A DNA stretch of 46,248 nucleotides from Candidatus Omnitrophota bacterium (GTDB taxonomy: Bacteria; Omnitrophota; Gorgyraeia; Gygaellales; Profunditerraquicolaceae), in NCBI GenBank assembly GCA_028712175.1, contig JAQTQQ010000010.1:1-46248 (forward strand), in the 5' to 3' direction. Below the pieces are notes generated by a model that was given only the letters and a program-made list of their open reading frames with translations, made no database searches and had not been told where the DNA came from. The position numbers were made by a program, and so were the translations under genes. Below, in pieces: positions 18,657 to 27,984 of this stretch (position 1 is the first letter of the stretch; every line of letters begins with the position of its first letter).

Positions 18657-19950
18657 AAATATAACGCTCCTTATTATTCAGGTTAACCACCGCAATCGCT
18701 AAGCCAAGCATATACCAAAATAAAACCGCAAGCTGCAGAGAGTAAAGATGGACATCAAAAAAAGCATGTATCAGAAAAGCGAGAATTCCGGATAATAACC
18801 CAAGAGCCAGATAGTCTCTCATGCGGTTAAAATACCGTAAAAGTGTTTTAAAGAAACCGAACAAAATCCAGATAAAAGCAAAAACCCCGAAAAATCCTGT
18901 CTCGGCGGCCATCTGAAGGTACGAATTGTGCGGATATGTGCCCCCGTCATCAAAACTTTTATATTGGCGGGCAGTGACCGAATAAGTATTTAACCCACAG
19001 CCCGTCAAAGGGTAATCCCTGGATATCATTAAGGCTTCCCTCCAAAGGCCAAACCTAATTGAAACTGATCCCTCTTTTGTGTTAAGCGCCAATTTTATGC
19101 GCTCGCTGATTGTCTGATCAAACATAAGTTTTTTCTTGATGGCTTCTTTAGTATTGACCACTAAACTGGGCGGTATAAACAAATAGCCTGACAGTAAACT
19201 TAGAAATATCAACAGGAACAAAAATTTACCTTTCAAAGTGGAATTTCTAAAGAAACAATAAAGCATTATCATCGCTGCGATAATAAAACCCAGCCATGCG
19301 CCCCGCGAATAAGTCCTCGATAAATAAAAAATTTGGATAACAACCGAAACCGACAATAAAATTTTTAATTTCTTATTCGGAATTATATCCGAAGCTATCA
19401 AACCTATAAATAGCGGAATAATCACAATTAGCCATGCGGCAAAACCGGCGGAGTTAGAAAAAGAGGCACTAAAAGTATCCAGCGTATACCCTCTTAAGAA
19501 ATCTACTCCTCTATACAACTGGACTCCTGCGTCAAATATTATCAATACAACAGAAGAGATAATAGCAATTAAAATATATTTTAACCGCACCCTGCTATTG
19601 ATTGTTTCTACCAGCATAAAATATACTGCAATGAATTTTAATTCTTTACCGAAGAATCCACGCATGGACAAACCAAAATGAGAACTAAAAATTACCGATA
19701 CTGCATTAATCAGGATAAATACCCCTAAGGCCTTATTTAATCCGGTTTTAGGCAGCATGCCCCATAAGGAATCGGCCCTATACCCCAATGCCCTTTTTAA
19801 AATAAAAAGGAAAAACGCCGGCCAGAGAAAACTTTCAATTCCAGCTTTTGAAAAAGGCAGGCAGAAAATTAAAAGAGATAATAATACGATTATCGCCCGG
19901 TCACAATACAGAAAAATTTTGCTCTTATTCAACATGGCTTTTTTTAACAA
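18646..19950 (-). CDS. O-antigen ligase/polymerase family membrane protein (second copy in the window)
   Basis: Multi-TM; LSRTYSRGAWLGFIIAAMIML, YPLTGCGLNTYSVTARQYKSFDDGGTYPHNSYLQMAAETGFFGVFAFIWIL. Confidence 0.88.
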   Translation of the reverse strand: MLKKAMLNKSKIFLYCDRAIIVLLSLLIFCLPFSKAGIESFLWPAFFLFILKRALGYRADSLWGMLPKTGLNKALGVFILINAVSVIFSSHFGLSMRGFFGKELKFIAVYFMLVETINSRVRLKYILIAIISSVVLIIFDAGVQLYRGVDFLRGYTLDTFSASFSNSAGFAAWLIVIIPLFIGLIASDIIPNKKLKILLSVSVVIQIFYLSRTYSRGAWLGFIIAAMIMLYCFFRNSTLKGKFLFLLIFLSLLSGYLFIPPSLVVNTKEAIKKKLMFDQTISERIKLALNTKEGSVSIRFGLWREALMISRDYPLTGCGLNTYSVTARQYKSFDDGGTYPHNSYLQMAAETGFFGVFAFIWILFGFFKTLLRYFNRMRDYLALGLLSGILAFLIHAFFDVHLYSLQLAVLFWYMLGLAIAVVNLNNKERYIYEK

Positions 19951-21772
19951 TTTCCTTCATCTTCCTGACTGTTTTTTCTTCATCCGTTGCATTAACATAA
20001 CTCTCCAGCTCCTTCATCTGTTTTCTTAAAGCAACAACATCAAGCTCGCCAGCCTGACTTATGTAAATCTTATCATGCTTTGTAACCCTGTCCTTTTCCT
20101 TATCCAAAAGGAGCTCCTCCCTGATTTTTTCACCCGGGCGCAATCCTATATACTCTAAACCGATATCCTTGCCTAACTCCAGTCCGGATAAAGAGACTAA
20201 ATCACGCGCTAAATCAAGTATCTTTATCTGCTCGCCCATATCCAAGATAAATATCTCACCGCCTACGCCGATAGCCCCTGCCTGTAGCACCAAAAGTACG
20301 GCTTCTTTTATGCTCATGAAATAACGGGTTGTATCCGGATGGGTAATCGTTATCGGGCCGCCGGATGCGATTTGTTTCTTAAACAAAGGCACGACGCTTC
20401 CGTCTGAACCCAAAACATTGCCAAAACGCACCGCCATAAATTTTGTCTTGCTGCGCCTGGCTTTAGCCTGCAAGAATATTTCGGCCAGCCGTTTACTTAG
20501 CCCCATAGTATTTACCGGATTCACGGCTTTATCGGTTGAAATCAGAACAAACCTGTCTACTTTATAGTGGTGCGCTGCGTAAATCATATTTCTTGAGCCT
20601 AATGAATTGTTTTTAACCGCCGCAATCTGGTTATCCTCCATAAGCGGCACATGCTTATAAGCCGCGGCATGAAAGACTACCTGGGGCCTGAATTCAGAAA
20701 AGACCTTCTTTAAAAGCCCGATATCGTTAATATCTCCGATAACCGGCATTATATTCAGGTTTTTAAACTTAGACCTAAGCTCAAGAAGCAAAAAATAAAG
20801 GTTATTTTCATTGTGGTCTATTAAAATAAGTTTCGCCGGATAAAAATGTAAAGCCGCCTGCCGGCATATCTCTGAACCGATGGAACCTGCGGCGCCGGTA
20901 ATTAAAACTGTTTTATTTTTTAAATATTTTTCTATTTCGCACTCATCGATGGTCACGGTTTCCCTGCCAAGGAGGTCCTCGGGCCTTACCTCTCTTAAGC
21001 TTATCTTAAACTCCCCGCTTATAATTTTAGCCATACCCGGGACAATCTTTAACTTAACATTAGGCACCTTACAACAGGCAATTAACTCCCTGATCACCTC
21101 ACCTTTTGCCGAAGGAATAGCCAAAACTATCTCTCCTACATTATTATCTTTAGCAGCCTTAGAGATAGCGGACCTGCCTCCCAGGATCCTGACTCCCTGG
21201 ATAGCCTCATTTTGTTTCGCCTTGTCATCATCGATAAAACCAACAACTTCACCAAGCGCAGGATTATGCCTGTATTCTTTTAAAAGTAATATTCCCGCTT
21301 CTCCTGCCCCCACTATAAGTACATTGACCCGTTCGTTTTCAAAAAGCTGCCCGTGGTATCTTTCCCTGATAATGCGGGTTAAAAAACGTATGCCTCCGAT
21401 AAAGGCGACACAAAGTATAAAATCGTTTACAAATATGAACCTGGGAATAATATTTGTTCCATATATAAAAATAGCGCCGAGAATAAAAATTATTGTAGCG
21501 AATACGTTGGCTTTTATTATTTGCTTAAGGTCATAAATACTTACATACCTCCAAAGGCCGCGGAATAAACCAAAATAATAAAAAACCGAAAGCTTAATGA
21601 TAATAAGAAACGGCAATGTATTAATAAAAACCCTGAAATAATCTACGGGCAGATTAAAATCAAAACGCAGAATGAATGAAAGGTAATAGGATAAAACCAC
21701 TAAAAATAAATTAGCAAATATTATAAGCAGGCGCCGGTATTTCAATATAAATGCTTTATAAGCTTCTTTCAT
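19925..21772 (-). CDS. Membrane-anchored nucleoside-diphosphate-sugar 4,6-dehydratase (CapD/WbpM/PglF-like polysaccharide biosynthesis protein)
   Basis: N-terminal TM block, NVLIVGAGEAGILLLKEYR domain, then KTVLITGAAGSIGSEICRQAALHFYPAKLILIDHNENNLY, VFHAAAYKHVPLMEDNQIAAVKNN, ISTDKAVNPVNTMGLSKRLAEIFLQ (Met-xxx-Lys instead of Tyr-xxx-Lys, as in WbpM). Confidence 0.94.
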   Translation of the reverse strand: MKEAYKAFILKYRRLLIIFANLFLVVLSYYLSFILRFDFNLPVDYFRVFINTLPFLIIIKLSVFYYFGLFRGLWRYVSIYDLKQIIKANVFATIIFILGAIFIYGTNIIPRFIFVNDFILCVAFIGGIRFLTRIIRERYHGQLFENERVNVLIVGAGEAGILLLKEYRHNPALGEVVGFIDDDKAKQNEAIQGVRILGGRSAISKAAKDNNVGEIVLAIPSAKGEVIRELIACCKVPNVKLKIVPGMAKIISGEFKISLREVRPEDLLGRETVTIDECEIEKYLKNKTVLITGAAGSIGSEICRQAALHFYPAKLILIDHNENNLYFLLLELRSKFKNLNIMPVIGDINDIGLLKKVFSEFRPQVVFHAAAYKHVPLMEDNQIAAVKNNSLGSRNMIYAAHHYKVDRFVLISTDKAVNPVNTMGLSKRLAEIFLQAKARRSKTKFMAVRFGNVLGSDGSVVPLFKKQIASGGPITITHPDTTRYFMSIKEAVLLVLQAGAIGVGGEIFILDMGEQIKILDLARDLVSLSGLELGKDIGLEYIGLRPGEKIREELLLDKEKDRVTKHDKIYISQAGELDVVALRKQMKELESYVNATDEEKTVRKMKEIVKKSHVE

Positions 21773-21776
21773 AGGC

Positions 21777-22340
21777 CTAGTGCGTTACCCCTTCTCTGAT
21801 TAAAACTTTAAATACCGTAATCAATATAATCTTGGCATCCAAAAACAAGCTATTGTTATTTAAATAATATTCATCAAATTCTACTTTTACCGGAATCGGG
21901 AGTTCATCTCTTCCGTTAACCTGCGCCCAACCGGTAACTCCCGGAGTAAGCGTATGCACCCGTTTTTCCGTGCGTAACCCTATTAAATCATCCTGATTAA
22001 ACAACGCAGGCCTGGGGCCGACAAAAGTCATATCGCCGGATAATATGTTAAACAACTGGGGCAATTCATCCAAACTGAACTTACGCAAGAAAGAACCGAT
22101 TGGCGTAAGGTATCTATCCGCGTCCCTAAGAAGATGCGTTGCAACTGCCGGTGCGTCTATACGCATGGTACGAAACTTACACATCTTAAATATCTTATTA
22201 TCCTTTCCTACGCGATCGGACCAGTATAACACCGGCCCGGGAGAGGTCAATTTAATTATTATAGCAAGCAAAATCAATCCTAAGCTTAAAGAAACTAACA
22301 GTAAAACCGTAATAGTTATATCAAGGATACGCTTGATCAT
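21777..22340 (-). CDS. Small polyprenyl-phosphate sugar-1-phosphate transferase (PglC/bacterial sugar transferase)
   Basis: LTSPGPVLYWSDRVGKDNKIFKMCKFRTMR, PIGSFLRKFSLDELPQLFNILSGDMTFVGPRPAL, PGVTGWAQVNGRDELPIPVKVEFDEYYL. Confidence 0.95.
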   Translation of the reverse strand: MIKRILDITITVLLLVSLSLGLILLAIIIKLTSPGPVLYWSDRVGKDNKIFKMCKFRTMRIDAPAVATHLLRDADRYLTPIGSFLRKFSLDELPQLFNILSGDMTFVGPRPALFNQDDLIGLRTEKRVHTLTPGVTGWAQVNGRDELPIPVKVEFDEYYLNNNSLFLDAKIILITVFKVLIREGVTH

Positions 22341-23287
22341 GGCTTATAGTATTTAACGGTCTCTTTTATGCCTTCTTTAACGGTAAAAGGAGGTTTCCAG
22401 CCTAACCGATTTCTGATTTTACTGCTATCCACAACTAAGGATCCCGCTAATTTCCCCATATCCCGGCCTTTACCTGCAATATTGCATAATACCCTTAGGA
22501 GTACCGGATGCAAGGAAAATAAAACCCGCTTCTTATTCATCGCAGTTGCAATCATTTCCATTAAAAACGGAGTAGAGATATCCTCCCCATCACTTACCAT
22601 AAAAACTTCGCCGGCTGCCAAAGGATGCTCAACGCAAGTAATAATGGCATCGACTAGATTATCTAAATAGATAAAACTGCGCCGGTTATTAATCCCTTTA
22701 AACGGTAAAGGCATCCCGGAGGAGGCAATTTTAATCAAACTCTTGAAATTAGCCTTCACCCCCGGGCCATAAACTAAAGGGGGGCGTAAAATTACGGTTT
22801 GAAGCCCGGTACCGGAAGCCAGAGATACCAATACGGCTTCTGCCTCCATCTTGCTGATACCATAAGCATCCTCGGGCATAAGCGCATCTTTTTCCGTATA
22901 AGAACGCAACCCTCCTTCTCCATGCACCTTAACCGAGCTAATAAAAATAAATCTTTTAACTTTCGCCTTTATAGCCATACGCGCCAGCCGCTCGGTGCCT
23001 AAAACATTGACTTTCCGGAAATCTTCCAGCGAAGTACCCGATATCCCCTTATCCATATGGGCGCAAGCGGCAAGATGAATAACCGTATCAACTCCTTCCA
23101 AATCCTGATAATATTTATCACAGGTTTCAATAGATTCCATGCATACAGCCTCTATGCCCGCCAATAAACCAAAGGGATTAACTTTGCCCCGGAAGGCAGC
23201 CTTGAGCCTGTAGCCATTCTCCAGCATTTTTACGCACAATGCAGAACCGATAAAGCCGTTAGCGCCTGTTACAAAAACTTTATTCAT
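22337..23287 (-). CDS. NAD-dependent epimerase/4-ketoreductase (extended SDR; WbpV/QuiNAc-reductase-like context)
   Basis: KVFVTGANGFIGSALCVKML, VIHLAACAHMDKG, FISSVKVHGEGG...PEDAYGISKMEAEAVL, RPPLVYGPGVKANF. Confidence 0.88.
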   Translation of the reverse strand: MNKVFVTGANGFIGSALCVKMLENGYRLKAAFRGKVNPFGLLAGIEAVCMESIETCDKYYQDLEGVDTVIHLAACAHMDKGISGTSLEDFRKVNVLGTERLARMAIKAKVKRFIFISSVKVHGEGGLRSYTEKDALMPEDAYGISKMEAEAVLVSLASGTGLQTVILRPPLVYGPGVKANFKSLIKIASSGMPLPFKGINNRRSFIYLDNLVDAIITCVEHPLAAGEVFMVSDGEDISTPFLMEMIATAMNKKRVLFSLHPVLLRVLCNIAGKGRDMGKLAGSLVVDSSKIRNRLGWKPPFTVKEGIKETVKYYKP

Positions 23288-23293
23288 AGAGGC

Positions 23294-24412
23294 TTATCCT
23301 ATAACTTGTTGTATCTGCCTGAGGTATACCGTATTAATAATATGCTCATCAAACTCTTTCCTTATTTTCTCGCATCCGGCTTTTCCCATTTTTAAGCGTG
23401 CTTCCGGAGGCAATTCAATCATTTTAGAAAATGCCTTAAATAGGGCCTGCGCATCTTTAACTGGAACGGAAAAACCGTTTATTTCATTTTCGATAACTTC
23501 ACGGCAGCCAACTGCATTTGTCGCAATTATTGGTTTCTCCATGGCTAAAGCTTCCAAAAGCGACCGGGGTATTCCCTCCCGGTAAGAAGGTAAAACCAGG
23601 CAATCTGCCTGACAGATAAACGGCCTTATATCTTTGGCCTCTCCCTTATAAGTGATTACTCCTTCTTTTTCCCAATCCCTTATCCGGGCCTCTCCAATTC
23701 CGGAAGGGTTGCCTGAATCTATTATCCCAACCAGCCAGAATTGCGCCGACTGGTACTTTTGTTTTGTTAATTTAGCAGCCTCAATTAATTCTCCTATTCC
23801 CTTGTCCCATAATATCCTGCCTGTAAAAAGAAAAATAAATTCCCCCTCTTTTTTACTCATCCTCCGGCAAAAATCAGGATTAAAAAAATCAGTGTTAACA
23901 CCGGAACCGTTTACCAAAATTGCCTTATTTTCGGCTATTAATCCGAGTTTGAGAAATAAATTCATATCGTCTTTGTTCTGAAAAAAAGTCCGGCTGGCAA
24001 AGATGCCGCTTATTTTATAAAGTAATTTCACTAAATAATAAACCGGGTTTTTTTTGCTAAAAACATACCCTAAACCGGTAATCGTATTAATGCAAGGTAT
24101 CCCGGCGAGCTTGGCAGCGATAGAGCCGTAAACATTGGGCTTGATTGTGTAATGCAGTATAATATCCGGTTTTTCATTAATATATAGTTTATATAAACTA
24201 TATATTAACTTTAAATCCGTTATAAAATTTGTACCTTTGCGGTCCAGGTCAAAGGGGAAATACTGAAAACCTTTTTTGCTAATCTCTTGGGCATAACCAT
24301 TATCCTGCGCAGAAAAAACCACATCATAACCTTTGTTTTGCAAAAACTGCATTAACCCAGCCCTGAAATTGCGTACGGTTAAAGTTGTATTTGAAACGAC
24401 CATTGTCTTCAT
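23294..24412 (-). CDS. Glycosyltransferase family 4
   Basis: AAKLAGIPCINTITGLGYVF, FLFTGRILWDKGIGELIEAAKL, DCLVLPSYREGIPRSLLEALAMEKPIIATNAVGCREVIENEINGFSVPV. Confidence 0.93.
   Translation of the reverse strand: MKTMVVSNTTLTVRNFRAGLMQFLQNKGYDVVFSAQDNGYAQEISKKGFQYFPFDLDRKGTNFITDLKLIYSLYKLYINEKPDIILHYTIKPNVYGSIAAKLAGIPCINTITGLGYVFSKKNPVYYLVKLLYKISGIFASRTFFQNKDDMNLFLKLGLIAENKAILVNGSGVNTDFFNPDFCRRMSKKEGEFIFLFTGRILWDKGIGELIEAAKLTKQKYQSAQFWLVGIIDSGNPSGIGEARIRDWEKEGVITYKGEAKDIRPFICQADCLVLPSYREGIPRSLLEALAMEKPIIATNAVGCREVIENEINGFSVPVKDAQALFKAFSKMIELPPEARLKMGKAGCEKIRKEFDEHIINTVYLRQIQQVIG
24177..24208. repeat. Perfect 32-bp palindrome inside the GT4 coding region
   Basis: TTAATATATAGTTTATATAAACTATATATTAA equals its own reverse complement; in RNA it gives a 14-bp stem with an AUAU loop. 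Confidence 0.95.
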
Positions 24413-24414
24413 TA

Positions 24415-26013
24415 TTAAACTTTGCTTATTTTCTTTGATCTTATATCATTCAGAAAAACTATAAAGCCTGCTATTCCCAAAGAAACTAAAGTCATTATGT
24501 AGGGATACCTCATCCTATATAATGATCCGACATTACAAACTACCAGCCCATGCATAAGCATTATATAAGTACAAAATAAGAAAATTATCCAGATTTCAAT
24601 ACGTTTACGCCAATGCCAAAGCGCATAAGGTAAAAATAAGAGAATTAAATATACCGCTATCATTTCATATGCGGCCATCCGGCGCATCAAAGTATTTCCC
24701 GGGTGGCTACCCTCTTGCAGCCATTGATTGGGAAAAGGAGCCAAAAAGACTATCTGGGCTGCCCGAGGAAGATAGGCTAATATGCCCTTGACATTGCCAA
24801 AGCTAATATTACTGTCAATATTGCTCTTTGCCTGGGGACCGGATAAACGAAAACCCTCTCTTGCCAAAGCTAAACTATAAGCTTTCTTCTCAAAAAATAA
24901 CGGAAGCCAGAAAGATCTCTTCCAGTGAAACTTAATAAGGTCATTTCTGATCAACGTATTTACCTTAACTTCCGATTTTCTTGTTAGAGGCTTACTGATT
25001 GTCTGGAGCGGTAAATCCTTAGGGATAGCGATTACCGTATCTTCTTTAAACTTGCTTTCTTCCTGATAGGTATTATCTTTATTCACGGCAGTTAAGATTA
25101 CCCCTTCGCTATCTACGGACTTTTCGGCGATGTATGGGGCGGCGGCGGGCGACTCAGGCATTTCCTTTGTTTCATATTTCTCTTCAACCTCCCACTCCTT
25201 ACTATCTGGAGCTGTGGCGCTATCTTCAAATCCAACCGGGTTTAAATTTGTTTTTAACCTCCCTAACACAATAATTATCAGCAACATGAAGAACAAAACA
25301 AACAGAACTTTCTGCCACGGTATTTCTCCTTTAAATGCCTTCATTAAGTAAATTAAAAAAAGAATAGAAAAAAATAGTTTTATAAATAAATCGATAACTA
25401 CGAGAATATAAGCACGCGCGAACCAAATTAGGATGAATCCACAAATATAAAAGACGATTAAACGACAATTAATGAAGAGCCAGTTCCTTTGCTTATAGAG
25501 CTCTGGGCTAGCCGATAAAACTATGCCCTGGAGAATTAGAAAAATTCCTAATATACTAAAACCATCCCTGTGCCATTGAGCAGTCCATTGGAAGTTAGAC
25601 GGAAAAACTAAGAAAGGCAGAACACACAAAATTGCCTTAGTTTTATTTTTTAGGAATAAATCCAGAAGACCAACCAAAACCAAAGCAGCACTGGCATGCA
25701 AAGCTGCGCTAAATGGAATAAGGATTCTGGGATCAGGTAATATGAAAAAATAAAATATCGACCCAATACCTGCCGGAGACTGGCCGCTGGGCTTTAACTG
25801 CCAAACCGACCAGCCGTGAATGTGAATTTTCTCAGCTAAATCCACGGCTATCTGGTGAAAACCAATGCTATCAAAGGAGCTTTTTAACAACCCGTAACCG
25901 GCGTGTAAATTAGGAAAAATATACGGTAATAAAACAATTTGCACAAACGCAGAAATAAGAAATGCATAAAAGAAGAAAATTAGCCATAATTTAAAGGTAT
26001 TTAATTTATTCAT
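24415..26013 (-). CDS. Multi-pass membrane protein of unknown function with an acidic hydrophilic central insert
   Basis: 532 aa; hydrophobic segments flank a polar insert (FEDSATAPDSKEWEVEEKYETKEMPESPAAAPYIAEKSVDSEG). Overlaps AsnB by 4 nt. Confidence 0.7.
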   Translation of the reverse strand: MNKLNTFKLWLIFFFYAFLISAFVQIVLLPYIFPNLHAGYGLLKSSFDSIGFHQIAVDLAEKIHIHGWSVWQLKPSGQSPAGIGSIFYFFILPDPRILIPFSAALHASAALVLVGLLDLFLKNKTKAILCVLPFLVFPSNFQWTAQWHRDGFSILGIFLILQGIVLSASPELYKQRNWLFINCRLIVFYICGFILIWFARAYILVVIDLFIKLFFSILFLIYLMKAFKGEIPWQKVLFVLFFMLLIIIVLGRLKTNLNPVGFEDSATAPDSKEWEVEEKYETKEMPESPAAAPYIAEKSVDSEGVILTAVNKDNTYQEESKFKEDTVIAIPKDLPLQTISKPLTRKSEVKVNTLIRNDLIKFHWKRSFWLPLFFEKKAYSLALAREGFRLSGPQAKSNIDSNISFGNVKGILAYLPRAAQIVFLAPFPNQWLQEGSHPGNTLMRRMAAYEMIAVYLILLFLPYALWHWRKRIEIWIIFLFCTYIMLMHGLVVCNVGSLYRMRYPYIMTLVSLGIAGFIVFLNDIRSKKISKV

Positions 26014-27974
26014 ATCTGACTATTTACACCTTGTTCTTCCAGCCATTCCTGAAACATAAGCACAGTCCAAATAAAATGCTGCCAATCCCGTTTACCGCAA
26101 AGATGCTCCTGCCACCGCAGGCGGATAAACCGGGAATCAAAAAATCCCTCTTGGCGCAAACGGGATTCCCCCAATAATGCTTCTATCCAATCTCTGAGCG
26201 GTCCTCGCATCCAATCTCCTATCGGAATACTAAAACCCATTTTAGGCCGATGGATAAGCTCTTTAGGCACATATTTGTATAACACTTGATTTAATATCCA
26301 TTTACTCTGGCCATTGCGTATCTTCATGGATAAAGGAAGTAACCATGCCAAACTGATAACCCTATGATCAAGGAAAGGTACACGAGTTTCAAGGCTATTG
26401 GACATGGCTGCCCGATCAACCTTGGTTAAAATGTCATCCGGCAAATACGTCATGGTATCCATATACATCATCTGAAGCTTAATATTTGAAAATTGCGGCT
26501 TCAATCCTGTTTCCTTAAGCCAGGTAACGGGCTCCTCAGCCCCGAGAACTACCCGGTCCGGATTAGCAATCCCGGATACCAGGCTATAGTAAATATCTTC
26601 AATGCTATCAACATTTTCCAAACGCATAGAGAATTTCTCAAGTTTCTTCTCCATATTAGAAGGCAAAGTAAAAAATCTCCCTGCGTATTTAAAAATACTT
26701 TCCCAAACTGAAGGTTCTATATTTCTTAGCAAACGTCCGAATGGTCTTCTAACTCTAAATGGAATCTTTGTAATCTTTTTCCAGATATCAACCAATGCAT
26801 AACGGTTATACCCGCAAAACAACTCATCCCCAGCATCGCCAGACAATGAAACTTTAACATATTTGCCTGCCATCTGAGAAACCAAAAAAGTAGGTATCTG
26901 AGAAGAATCTGCAAACGGCTCATCATAAATAACCCCCAACCGCGGAATTACCTGCATAGCCTCTGCCGCCGAGAGATAAAGCTCAGTATGATCCGTCCCA
27001 AGGTGTTGCGCGACAGCTTTTGCGTAACCGGCTTCGTTATAGCTTTTTTCATTAAACCCAATAGAGAACGTTTTAACCGGCCGCCTTGATTCAGCCTGCA
27101 TAAGGGCAACGATTGTCGAAGAATCCACCCCTCCGGATAAAAAAGCCCCCAATGGCACATCCGCTATCATCTGTAAAGAAATTGCCTGCCTCAATTGTTT
27201 ATCAAGAGCGGTAATCGCATCCGTATCGTTACCGGTAAATGGCTGGGTAACGCCCTGAGCCGCAACCTGAGCAAAATTCCAATAAACTATAGGGGCTATA
27301 GTCCGCAGGGCATTAAGGCCCCCAGAAATAGGAAATTGTATATAACTACCCGGAGGAAGTTTTTTTATTCCCATATAAATTGAATACGGAGAAGGAACAT
27401 AGCTATGGCGCAGATATAGGCAAAGAACATTTCGGTCAATTTGGCCAATAAAATCCGGATGAGCCCTGAGCGCCTTTAGCTCTGAACCAAAAAGAAATGT
27501 ATTTTCCTGAAATCCATAGTAAAGGGGTTTTTCTCCAATTCGGTCCCGGGCAAGAGTAAGCATTTTTTTCTTATCGTCCCAAAGCGCGATTGCAAACATT
27601 CCGATAGTTCTTTTAAGCGCACCCTCAATTCCCCACTTTTCAAATCCCTCTAAAAGAGTCTCTGTATCTGAATGCCCGCGCCAATTAACAAGCCCAAGTT
27701 CCTTTCTCCACCCTAAATGGTTATAAATCTCTCCGTTCAAAACAATCACATAACGTCCAGATTTAGAAACCATGGGTTGATGCCCCGCTTCAGAAAGATC
27801 AACGATCGACAGACGGCGATGGCCAAAAGAAACTCCAGCATCCTGATTAACCCACACGCCGGAATCATCAGGGCCGCGATGAGTCAAAGTATCTCTCATT
27901 TGTTTGATGTTTTTAAGCATCTCATTCTTATTTTTTATACCTGAAAAATCTATAAAACCGGTAATTCCACACAT
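26010..27974 (-). CDS. asnB: Glutamine-dependent asparagine synthase family amidotransferase
   Basis: MCGITGFIDFSG (Cys2), RGPDDSGVWV, SFGHRRLSIVDLSEAGHQPM, ARDRIGEKPLYYG, GAFLSGGVDSSTIVALM, SLSGDAGDELFCGYNRY, RPKMGFSIPIGDWM. Confidence 0.95.
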   Translation of the reverse strand: MCGITGFIDFSGIKNKNEMLKNIKQMRDTLTHRGPDDSGVWVNQDAGVSFGHRRLSIVDLSEAGHQPMVSKSGRYVIVLNGEIYNHLGWRKELGLVNWRGHSDTETLLEGFEKWGIEGALKRTIGMFAIALWDDKKKMLTLARDRIGEKPLYYGFQENTFLFGSELKALRAHPDFIGQIDRNVLCLYLRHSYVPSPYSIYMGIKKLPPGSYIQFPISGGLNALRTIAPIVYWNFAQVAAQGVTQPFTGNDTDAITALDKQLRQAISLQMIADVPLGAFLSGGVDSSTIVALMQAESRRPVKTFSIGFNEKSYNEAGYAKAVAQHLGTDHTELYLSAAEAMQVIPRLGVIYDEPFADSSQIPTFLVSQMAGKYVKVSLSGDAGDELFCGYNRYALVDIWKKITKIPFRVRRPFGRLLRNIEPSVWESIFKYAGRFFTLPSNMEKKLEKFSMRLENVDSIEDIYYSLVSGIANPDRVVLGAEEPVTWLKETGLKPQFSNIKLQMMYMDTMTYLPDDILTKVDRAAMSNSLETRVPFLDHRVISLAWLLPLSMKIRNGQSKWILNQVLYKYVPKELIHRPKMGFSIPIGDWMRGPLRDWIEALLGESRLRQEGFFDSRFIRLRWQEHLCGKRDWQHFIWTVLMFQEWLEEQGVNSQI

Positions 27975-27984
27975 AGAAATAATT

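Noticed and set aside
20880-21536. 218-aa plus-strand ORF
   Set aside because: Lies fully antisense to the well-supported CapD/WbpM-like gene; low-complexity translation with no family motif. Shadow ORF.
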